This document shows, piece after piece, positions 35,601 to 47,600 of a stretch of 64,000 bases of DNA. The translations under genes and the position numbers were made by a program. Under the pieces are notes generated by a model. It made no database searches. It was not told where the DNA came from and worked only from the letters and a program-made list of their open reading frames with translations. Origin of the DNA: Choristoneura fumiferana (lineage: Eukaryota > Arthropoda > Insecta > Lepidoptera > Tortricidae); the NCBI RefSeq assembly GCF_025370935.1, contig NC_133482.1, positions 18,283,721 through 18,347,720 of the forward strand, read 5' to 3'. Each line of letters opens with the position of its first letter. Position 1 is the first letter of the stretch.

Positions 35601-38600
35601 GGTAAACAAATCAACACAACAGGCTAGTTGGCCAAAAAATCACTCTGTCAGATTGTCAAAAGTTAGATTGTCAGATCTATTGTCACGAAGACATTAATAT
35701 CTAAGGCGTATTATAAAGTTAATGATTATATCATGGACAGGGATATTTGAAAATAATTCCGATCCGCATTAGCGATCCCTTCAAATAGCGAACCTACTGT
35801 GCTAAAAATAAAGTTGTGTGAAACACTTGTGATGTATAGATATCATTTAATAATATTGTAAATCTGTTTGAAAAAAAATATACCTCGTTGAGTTTCTTGC
35901 CGGATTCTTCTCAACAGAGGTTTTTCCGAACCGGTGGTAGATTTTTTTTGACATTCATAAGTGCTTGTTATAGCCTAAATTAAATAAAGATATTTTGACT
36001 TCGACTTTGACTTTGAACACATATTTGTCCAAGGTGGTGTGCGGCGACTCGTCCTGCTCCGAGGAGCCAGAAGTCGAGGCCGGTCTGTCGTCCGGCGCGC
36101 TGTCCCCGTCCGACGTGTGCTTCCGACGCGTGTCACGCATCACGCGCGTGCTGTGCGCGCTGGCCGAGCACGCGCCCGCGGGCGACGCGCGCGCACACGC
36201 AGCCCACGCCACACACGTCGCTACGCTGCTCGCGGTCAGTACGCTGCCCTACAACAGATAGATGCATCGTCGATTTACTGCCATTCAGTACAAATGGAAC
36301 CACATTGATTGACAAGATTTCATTTTTTGAACACCTGTATCGAAAAGGTTTTGCCTCCTGATCATGGGAAAATATTTATTATCATTTATTTCTCCATATT
36401 TAAAAAAATACAAGAAAAAATATAGCTGAATTTGGCAACACTACCGCAGAATAGATATGATTCCGTTGCCTTTTTCACCAGAAAAAAGAGCTCTCATAAT
36501 TTTGACAACTTCTACGTCAGATTTCCGTGATCTTTTTTTAATAGAGACTAGACAAAAGTAATGGGTCTACTGTGTGGTAGTTTTGGAGTTATGTCCTTTT
36601 AGAATAAGCACATCTTAAAAAAAATTAATAAATTAATTAATAATCGTAGCGAAATATTAAAAACTAGCTTTTACCCGCGGCTTCGCACGCGTAAACTATT
36701 CGGTGAGGTAGCTACAATTGAAATTTTCGGGATTTTACAAAATTCCCCTGGAAATTTCCAATATTTATATCGTGGTCTTCATTGAGGTTGTGTTGTGAAT
36801 AACTGTACAAAATTCAAGACTCTAAACCCAGTGCTGAAGTTTCAAAATTTTTCCCTATCCAAATTGAAATGCAAAATTCAAATTCAAATAATTTACTCAG
36901 TAAATAGGCCGCAATGGGCACTTTTACACGTCATTTTTTATACTACCAGCGCTTTCGGAAAGACCATCATTGCCAAGAAGAATGCGCCGCAAGAAACTTG
37001 ACAGAAAGTCATTTTTTCAATATAAAATAATTACAAATAAAATACTTAAATACTACAGTATACAATTAAAGAAAAAAATACGAAATAATAATAATACAGG
37101 GATGTATGGGGTCCCTTAGTTACAAAACTATACCGTGGGAATATCGGGATAAAAAGTAGCGTACTTATGTGTTATTCCAGACATACGGCTACCTACATCC
37201 CAATTTCATGCCTCTAAGCCTAGCGGTTGTTATTTCGACATTTTATTCCTAGGTATCCCGTGGTAATATCGGGTCAAAAAGTCGTCTATGTGTTTTTCTA
37301 GACATCTAGCTTCCTACATACCAAATTTCGTGACTCTAAGCTCAGCGGTTAATATTTCAAGATTTTATCCCTATCCCGTGGGAATATCGGGGTAAAAAAT
37401 AGATTATGTGTTATTCCAGAGGTCCAGCTACCTACATACCAAATTTCATGGCTCTAAGCCCAGTGGTTGTTATTTCGAGATTTTATCCTTAGGTATCCCG
37501 TAGGAATATCGAGTCAAAAAGTCCCTTACGTGTTATTCCAGACGTCCAGCTACCTACAAACCAAATTTCATGACTCTAAGCACAGCGGTTATTATTTCAA
37601 GATTTTATCCCTATCCCGGGGAAATATCGGGATAAAAAGTAGCCTATGTGTTATTCCAGAGGTTCAGCTACCTACATACTAAATTTCATGGCTCTTAGCC
37701 CTGCGGTTGTTATTTCAAGATTTTATCCCTAGGTATCCCGTGGGAATATCGAGTCAAAAAGTCACTTATCTGTTATTCCAGACGTCCAGCTACCTACAAA
37801 CCAAATTTCATGACTCTAAGCACAGCGGTTATTATTTTAAGATTTTATCCCTATCCCGTGGGAATACCGGGGTAAAAAATAGATTATGTGTTATTCCAGA
37901 GGTCCAGCTACCTACATACCAAATTTCATGGCTCTAAGCCCAGTGGTTGTTATTTCGAGATTTTATCCTTAGGTATCCCGTAGGAATATCGAGTCAAAAA
38001 GTCCCTTACGTGTTATTCCAGACGTCCAGCTACCTACAAACCAAATTTTATGACTCTAAGCCCAGCGGTTATTATTTCAAGATTTTATCCCTATCCCGGG
38101 GGAATATCGGGATAAAAAGTAGCCTATGTGTTATTCCAGAGGTTCAGCTACCTACATACTAAATTTCATGGCTCTTAGCCCTGCGGTTGTTATTTCAAGA
38201 TTTTATCCCTAGGTATCCCGTGGGAATATCGAGTCAAAAAGTCACTTATCTGTTATTCCAGACGTCCAACTACCTACATACCAAATTTCATGACTCTAAG
38301 CCCAGCGGTTATTATTTTAATATTTTATCCCTATCCCGTGGGAATACCGGGATAAAAAGTATCCTATGTGTTATTTCAGAGGTCCAGCTACCTACATACT
38401 AAATTTCATGGCTCTTAGCCCTGCGGTTGTTATTTCAAGATTTTATCCCTAGGTATCCCGTGGGAATATCGGGTCGAAAAGTCACCTATCTGTTATTGCA
38501 GACGTCCAACTACCTTCATACCAAATTTCATGACTCTAAGCCCAGAGGTTGTTATTTCGAGATTTTATCCCTATCCCGTGGGAATACCGGGATAAAAAGT

Positions 38601-41600
38601 ATCCTATGTTTTAATCCAGGTTATAAACTAACTTTTCGCCAAATTTCATCCAAATCCGTCGAGCCGTTTTAGCGTGAAAGAGTAACAAACATACTTACTC
38701 ACTCACTCACTCACAAACTTTCGCATTTATAATATTACTAGCTTTTACCCGCGGCTTCGCACGCGTAAACTATTCGGTGTGGTAGCTATAATTGAAATTT
38801 TCGGGATTTTACAAAATTCCCCTGGAAATTTCCAATTTTTATATCGTGGTCTTCATTGAGGTTGTGTTGTGAATAACTGTACAAAATTCAAGACTCTAAA
38901 CCCAGTGCTGAAGTTTCAAAAATTTTTCCCTATCCAAATTCAGATGCAAAATTCAAATTCAAATCATTTATTCAGTAAAAAGGCCGCAATGGGCACTTTT
39001 ACACGTCATTTTTTATACTACCAGAACTTTTGGAAAGACCATCATTGCCAAGAAGAATGCGCCGCAAGAAACTTGGCAGAAAGTCATTTTTTCAAAATAA
39101 AATAATTACAAATAAAATACTTAAAAACTACAGTATACAATTAAAGAAAAAAATACGAAATAATAATAATAATAATACAGGGATGTATGGGGTCCCTTAG
39201 TTACAAAACTATACCGTGGGAATATAGGGATAAAAAGTAGCGTACTTATGTGTTATTCCAGACATACGGCTACATACATCCAAATTTCATGCCTCTAAGC
39301 CCAGCGGTTGTTATTTCGACATTTTATTCCTAGGTATCCCGTGGTAATATCGACCCGATGGTCAAAAAGACGTCTACGTGTTTTTCTAGACATCCAGCTT
39401 CCTACATACCAAATTTCATGACTCTAAGCCCAGTGGTTATTATTTCAAGATTTTATCCCTATCCCGGGGAATATCGGAATAAAAAGTAGCCTATGTGTTA
39501 TTCCAGAGGTCCAGCTACCTACATACTAAATTTCATGGCTCTAAGCCCTGCGGTTGTTATTTCAAGATTTTATCCCTAGGTATCCCGTGGGAATATCGGG
39601 TCAAAAAGTCACCTATCTGTTATTCCAAACGTCCAACTACCTACATACCAAATTTCATGACTCTAAGCCTAGAGGTTGTTATTTCGAGATTTTATCCCTA
39701 TCCCGTGGGAATATCGGGATAAAATTAGCCTGTGTGTTATTCCAGAGGTCCAGCTACCTACATACCAAAATTCATGGCTCTAAACCCAGTGGTTGTTATT
39801 TCGAGATTTTATCCCTAGGTATCCCGTGGGAATATCGAGTCAAAAAGTCCCTTACGTGTTATTCCAGACGTCCAGTTACCTACATACCAAATTTCATGAC
39901 TCTAAGCCCAGTGGTTATTATTTCAAGATTTTATCCCTATCCCGGGGGAATATCGGGATAAAAAGTAGCCTATGTGTTATTCCAGAGGTCCAGCTACCTA
40001 CATACTAAATTTCATGGCTCTAAGCCCTGCGGTTGTTATTTCAAGATTTTATCCCTAGGTATCCCGTGGGAATATCGGGTCAAAAAGTTACCTATCTGTT
40101 ATTCCAAACATCCAACTACCTACATACCAAATTTCATGACTCTAAGCCCAGAGGTTGTTATTTCGAGATTTTATCCCTATCCCGTGGGAATACCGGGATA
40201 AAAAGTATCCTATGTTTTAATCCAGGTTATAAACTAACTTTTCGCCAAATTTCATCCAAATCCGTCCAGCCGTTTCAGCGTGAAAGAGTAACAAACATAC
40301 TCACTCACTTACTCACTCACTCACTCACAAACTTTCGCATTTATAATATTAGTAGGATTAGTAGGATATTCTAGTTTTTTGTTTTTTTTTTTAATTCGGT
40401 CATTTGCAGTGCGAAAAAGAACATTGTGAAACGTTTCACAGTGAAATGTCAAAGTTGCGATCACAAATATATAATGAGTTATATTGTGTTTCGTTGTCAG
40501 AGCCTGGTGAGCGAGATGCAGTCAGTGCGCGGCGCGTGGGGCGCGTGGGGCGCGCCGCCGCCGCGAGCCGCGCGCGCGCTGCTGCCCGCTCTGCTCACGT
40601 TCCACCGCCGCGCCGTCGCGTTAGTATCATGGTCCGCTGACAGAGCGTGCGAGCGAGATGCAGTCAGTGCGCGGCGCGTGGGGCGCGTGGGGCGCGCCGC
40701 CGCCGCGAGCCGCGCGCGCGCTGCTGCCCGCTCTGCTCACGTTCCACCGCCGCGCCGTCGCGTTAGTATCATGGTCCGCTGACAGAGCGTGCGAGCGAGA
40801 TGCAGTCAGTGCGCGGCGCGTGGGGCGCGTGGGGCGCGCCGCCGCCGCGAGCCGCGCGCGCGCTGCTGCCCGCTCTGCTCACGTTCCACCGCCGCGCCGT
40901 CGCGTTAGTATCATGGTCCGCTGTCAGAGCGTGCGAGCGAGATGCAGTCAGTGCGCGGCGCGTGGGGCGCGTGGGGCGCGCCGCCGCCGCGAGCCGCGCG
41001 CGCGCTGCTGCCCGCTCTGCTCACGTTCCACCGCCGCGCCGTCGCGTTAGTATCATGGTCCGCTGTCAGAGCGTGCGAGCGAGATGCAGTCAGTGCGCGG
41101 CGCGGGGCGCGTGGGGCGCGCCGCCGCCGCGAGCCGCGCGCGCGCTGCTGCCCGCTCTGCTCACGTTCCACCGCCGCGCCGTCGCGTTAGTATCATGGTC
41201 CGCTGTCAGAGCGTGCGAGCGAGATGCAGTCAGTGCGCGGCGCGTGGGGCGCGTGGGGCGCGCCGCCGCCGCGAGCCGCGCGCGCGCTGCTGCCCGCTCT
41301 GCTCACGTTCCACCGCCGCGCCGTCGCGTTAGTATCATGGTCCGCTGTCAGAGCGTGCGAGCGAGATGCAGTCAGTGCGCGGCGCGTGGGGCGCGTGGGG
41401 CGCGCCGCCGCCGCGAGCCGCGCGCGCGCTGCTGCCCGCTCTGCTCACGTTCCACCGCCGCGCCGTCGCGTTAGTATCATGGTCCGCTGTCAGAGCGTGC
41501 GAGCGAGATGCAGTCAGTGCGCGGCGCGTGGGGCGCGTGGGGCGCGCCGCCGCCGCGAGCCGCGCGCGCGCTGCTGCCCGCTCTGCTCACGTTCCACCGC

Positions 41601-44600
41601 CGCGCCGTCGCGTTAGTATCATGGTCCGCTGACAGAGCGTGCGAGCGAGATGCAGTCAGTGCGCGGCGCGTGGGGCGCGTGGGGCGCGCCGCCGCCGCGA
41701 GCCGCGCGCGCGCTGCTGCCCGCTCTGCTCACGTTCCACCGCCGCGCCGTCGCGTTAGTATCATGGTCCGCTGTCAGAGCGTGCGAGCGAGATGCAGTCA
41801 GTGCGCGGCGCGTGGGGCGCGTGGGGCGCGCCGCCGCCGCGAGCCGCGCGCGCGCTGCTGCCCGCTCTGCTCACGTTCCACCGCCGCGCCGTCGCGTTAG
41901 TATCATGGTCCGCTGTCAGAGCGTGCGAGCGAGATGCAGTCAGTGCGCGGCGCGTGGGGCGCGTGGGGCGCGCCGCCGCCGCGAGCCGCGCGCGCGCTGC
42001 TGCCCGCTCTGCTCACGTTCCACCGCCGCGCCGTCGCGTTAGTATCATGGTCCGCTGTCAGAGCGTGCGAGCGAGATGCAGTCAGTGCGCGGCGCGTGGG
42101 GCGCGTGGGGCGCGCCGCCGCCGCGAGCCGCGCGCGCGCTGCTGCCCGCTCTGCTCACGTTCCACCGCCGCGCCGTCGCGTTAGTATCATGGTCCGCTGT
42201 CAGAGCGTGCGAGCGAGATGCAGTCAGTGCGCGGCGCGTGGGGCGCGTGGGGCGCGCCGCCGCCGCGAGCCGCGCGCGCGCTGCTGCCCGCTCTGCTCAC
42301 GTTCCACCGCCGCGCCGTCGCGTTAGTATCATGGTCCGCTGACAGAGCGTGCGAGCGAGATGCAGTCAGTGCGCGGCGCGTGGGGCGCGTGGGGCGCGCC
42401 GCCGCCGCGAGCCGCGCGCGCGCTGCTGCCCGCTCTGCTCACGTTCCACCGCCGCGCCGTCGCGTTAGTATCATGGTCCGCTGACAGAGCGTGCGAGCGA
42501 GATGCAGTCAGTGCGCGGCGCGTGGGGCGCGTGGGGCGCGCCGCCGCCGCGAGCCGCGCGCGCGCTGCTGCCCGCTCTGCTCACGTTCCACCGCCGCGCC
42601 GTCGCGTTAGTATCATGGTCCGCTGACAGAGCGTGCGAGCGAGATGCAGTCAGTGCGCGGCGCGTGGGGCGCGTGGGGCGCGCCGCCGCCGCGAGCCGCG
42701 CGCGCGCTGCTGCCCGCTCTGCTCACGTTCCACCGCCGCGCCGTCGCGTTAGTATCATGGTCCGCTGTCAGAGCGTGCGAGCGAGATGCAGTCAGTGCGC
42801 GGCGCGGGGCGCGTGGGGCGCGCCGCCGCCGCGAGCCGCGCGCGCGCTGCTGCCCGCTCTGCTCACGTTCCACCGCCGCGCCGTCGCGTTAGTATCATGG
42901 TCCGCTGTCAGAGCGTGCGAGCGAGATGCAGTCAGTGCGCGGCGCGTGGGGCGCGTGGGGCGCGCCGCCGCCGCGAGCCGCGCGCGCGCTGCTGCCCGCT
43001 CTGCTCACGTTCCACCGCCGCGCCGTCGCGTTAGTATCATGGTCCGCTGACAGAGCGTGCGAGCGAGATGCAGTCAGTGCGTGACCCTATTATGAAACCC
43101 ACAATCGTGTTTTAAGGACCCCTATTACGATACAGTTGCATAAAATACTATATCTTATGTTTATGGTGAATCTAAACAGAGGGAAGGAGGGAATTTGCGT
43201 TTTTTATTCCACTGGATGGTAAACGAGCAAGTGAGTCTCCTGATGGTAAAAGATCACCACTGCCCACAAACATCTGCAACACCAGGGGTATTGCAGATGC
43301 GTTGCCAACCTACAAGCCCAAGATGGGATACCTCAAGTGCCAGTAATTTCACCGGCTGTCTTACTCTCCACGCCGAAACGCAACAGTGCAAGCACTGCTG
43401 CTTCACGGCAGGATTAGCGAGCAAGATGGTGGTAGGGCTCCGGGCGGACCTTGCACAAGGTCCTACCGCCAGCAAATATGAATTCCCCGGTTTGTTGCAG
43501 TGTGCACGGCATGAACTGCCCGGAGGTGTCCCTGCGCGCGCCGCTGTGGGTGGCGGCGGCCATCTTGGCTGATGTGATCCTCACGGAGACCGAGCTGCTG
43601 CACCTCAGCGCCCACACAAGGCACGTCGCTGAGAAGACGCGCCGCGACGTCATACAGCCATACAGTGAGTACACTACTGACAAAACCCGTGATCCATCCA
43701 GATAACCAACTTAAGAGCGTTTATACCTGCTGAGCTGGCAACGTTGCATTTTTGATAGTTTTTCTCGATTATTCCATAAAAATTGAATGAAAATTAAAAA
43801 CGTTTTGTGATAGAACACTTCTTAATATATAAGTCAATGTGTCTACTCCAATAAGTATTCGTGATAGACTTTTATATTCCTTAAAAACGAATAAATATTT
43901 ATGACCGGTTTTTAAAGAAAATAAAAGTCTATAACGAATAATGTTCTATCAGACAAAATTATAAATTCTCATTCTTTTTTTATGGCATAATCGAGAAAAA
44001 CTAACAAAAATACAACGTTGCCAGCTCAGCAGGTATAAACACTCTTAAAACCAATTTTATGATTTAAATTCGGGTTTTGTTCCGCGTACCTTGATTTTAG
44101 AGAAGCTCGATATTTCGGCACAGTTGTATGCGCCATGATCATGGTCACGCATGCAACTGTATCGAAATATCCAGCTTTTTAGCTAACTACAAATTAACGT
44201 TGAAACTCGCCGAAACCTAATGCTTCATCGGCCACTTCTAAAGAACATTTTACTCAATGTCAATGTCGTTAGGCGCAAGCCACACGGCAGACACGTGGGA
44301 CGGAGGCACGTCGCAGTGGTGGCGCTCCTTGAATCAGTTTTCATAGTAAACGTCCGCGCCGCGTCTCCGCCTTGTCGCTACTGTCGGCTTTGGATCGCGC
44401 GCGACGTTTCTTTATCTACAATTAGTATGAAAATTGAGTCAAGGGGCGCGACGACTGCGACGTGCCCCCGTCCCATGTCTCTTCTGTGTGGCTTGCGCCT
44501 TACGGCACAGAATATCCTTTGTGTGCGACCTTAGAGCAACGCGGGCTTCCTATCGGAAGGGAGTAGCCTTAGCGGTAGGATTACATTTAAAATTGTTCTG

Positions 44601-47600
44601 GCGTTTGTTGCGGGGGGAAATGTGCACACAAGTGCAGTTCCGCACACTTACATGCATAAACAAAACTGCCACTTGACTGTAATGACAATGTAAACACATA
44701 AATAATCCAAGAAATACACTAATAATTCGTTTACAGATAACTCAAAACTCGCACATTGACAAGTTGTTCATCGGCGAGAAGTCGGATTTATCGCTTGACC
44801 GATCCGAAATTTGTACGGGAGAGCGGACTTGATGTTGGTAAACGAATCCGACAGTAATATTGTGATAAAATGTACGACTTTGTTGTTTAGTAATTAAATA
44901 GCAATAATACGATAACAATTTACTTACATGTGAAATGTAACACCATGTTTTTGCAAGCTTGATGTCCCAGATCTCTTTTTACAGCAGAAAACTGAACAAT
45001 TCGGCATTTTTAGCACTGCAGCGTTCACTCGCGCGACTCGATTCGGTCTAGTTTGAAATCCGAGCGCGCCTTGTTTTATAAAATTCGTATGCCCAGTTGG
45101 GCATGTACTTTGACAGAGGGGAACGCGACGAATGGCTACTCCCTTCTTTAGGAAGCCCGCGTCGCTCTCGTCCGTTAACGCTCCCGCTCCCGCTCCCGCT
45201 ACCGCTACCGTCACTTGTGTGTTGTGTTGCAGTGGAGGCGGGCCAGGCGGAGCGCGCGGCCGTGCTCGCCGAGAAGTTCAAAGACTTCGAGCTGCTGGTA
45301 GAGATGTGCGTGCAGCAGGACGATATGGACCGGCTGTACTCCTACATCGACAAGTACGCCGGCGAGGTCGGTATTTATTTGTTTGGAAACAAACGGCAAT
45401 ATACAACGTGTTAGTTAAATAGCAGACGTTCATATAGCCACCCGAGCCCGTACGGCGAGGGTGGATAGACACGTCGAGGGGAAAATGGGTTTAATGCTCG
45501 AGTTTTACACTCTGCTTTTCACTTCGATGACGAGGAAATGAAATAGCAACAGTGGAAACAATTGTTCACTTACTATGTACCTTTTACTGTTCACGCATTA
45601 CTATTATAATTATAAATTTTATTTGATTGGTTCTTAGTTTTATATAAAAATATGTAGAAACTTCTTTGCTTATGGCTGTTTACACCTGATTGCCTTGGTC
45701 TTAGATGAAGATTTTATTTTATGCCACCTAGATCCAGCATAAACACGAACTTTGCGAGCATGAGAAGAAGTGAAAAATTATTTTAATTGTTTCCACTGTT
45801 GCTATTTCATTTCCTCGCAATCGAAGTGAAAGGCAGTGTAAAACTCTAGAATTAAACCCATTTTTCTCTCGACGTGCCTATCCACCCTCTTGGTTACCGT
45901 CTCGGGTAAAATGTCTCGTTTTATGGTCTCGTTGTACAATGTAGTATTGTATTTGTCCCATTCGTCAGGGCATAGCGGAGATCGCGTTCGCTTACCTGAT
46001 GGACAGCGGCGGCGCGGGCACGGCGCGCCTGGTGCGCGCGCTGGGGCCCGCTACGGGGCGCGGCTGCGGGCTGGCTGGCGCGCGCGCCCCCGCGCCGCCC
46101 CGCCCTCGCCCTGCACCACCTGGCCGCGAGGGACTACGCGAGCGCGGCCTCGCTGCTGGCCGCCCTCGCCGTAGAGGAGACCGACTCCGTCGACAGGATG
46201 ACCGTGAGTCTATTAAGATATCTTAAGGTGATTTCCCACCGGCGAGGCGAGGCGAGAATTGAAATTTGTATGGCGGCGGTTCGCGTCGGGCACGCGAGAA
46301 TGCGTACAAATTTCAATTCTCGTCTTGTCGCGTCTCGCCGGTGGAAAATCACCATTACAAGTCTTGTATTATGAACGCAATACTTGAGTATGTGTGTGAG
46401 TATTATTTTGATTTCCATTTAATCAAAAACGACTTTTAGCAAGGATTTGGCGGTGCATTCCTCTTAGAAATAACAATCTTTCCGAAAGCGCTTGTACAAA
46501 AAAGAGTAACATTTTAACGCCTTTGCGATCCACTTAGAAACATTTTGATTTATTGTTTCCAGACGACGGCGTCCTTAGCCAAACTGTGCCTGCTGGCCTC
46601 AGACGAGTCTCACCCGTCGGAGCTGTGGAATAAGGTGGAGAGTAGCCTGTCGCTGGGCGAGCAGCACGCCGCGCTCCCAAGAGACATCAAGCTGCTGCAT
46701 GGCTTGGACACAGAAGACTGCCGCGTGCTGCCCGCGGAGGATCTAGTGCAGGTGACAGACTAGTGTAGCTCATAAGTCACTTCATTAAAGTATGAATTCA
46801 CACATCCACCAAAACCACAGTTAATTAATTGGATTGTCTAAAAAAGAAAGATATTTTTTTCATATGAATCAATACTGTTTTTAAATAAATTAATCGAAAC
46901 CATTTTGGGTGATAAAAATGGTGCATCGCTAAACTAAAGACCTAAACCAATGTTGCATCTCTCTCTTCTTAGATGTTGAGGATCGTGACCCCTGTGAACT
47001 TCATACACACTTCTTTTTTCATGCTCTCATGTATGTCTCTTTCGCATATCTACTATCTAATGTCTAGTCCAATGTAAAACGAAGACCAAGACTTTATACA
47101 TCAAATTTAAAAAAAAAATTGTAGGACAACGTTATTATCTGTGCCTGCAATAGCTTTCGCTAGAAAAATACTCTCTACAAATGTCATTGACAAAAATAAG
47201 TTGTTGGTTTGCTTTGTTCATACTTTAGTAATCGAAATCAATTTACATTAATATTCTTTTTTTTCTGTGTTGATTTCGAGTTAGTTATTTGTGAAAAACA
47301 CTACATCCGCCTCGGCTGCAAAAACAACTGCTGGCTTCGTATTGTTAAATGGACTCGCAAATTAAACTATTATAACGCGTTCTCTTGTTCCAGATGTACA
47401 TAGAGTCCGAAAGCGATGCGTTAACTGAGTACGACTACAAGAAAGCTTTGGATCTGACGGACTTTGTGGCTGATATGGAGCGACGCGACGACTTGAGGCT
47501 CAGGGTGAGTGGGACATGGCATGGCTTTCTTTGAGAGCTATATTGCTAGATGGCGTTAGTATCGTGAAGTCCGTTTGACGTTACGATCTTGCTTGCTATT

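Noticed and set aside
37467..40374. Series of 71-135-codon frames with near-identical peptides
   Set aside because: They reflect the 240-bp repeat period. The peptides repeat without any start, stop or domain logic.
40426..43050. Long Ala/Arg-rich open frames on both strands
   Set aside because: They are by-products of the GC-rich 142-bp array. The frame changes with every unit and the same peptides recur.
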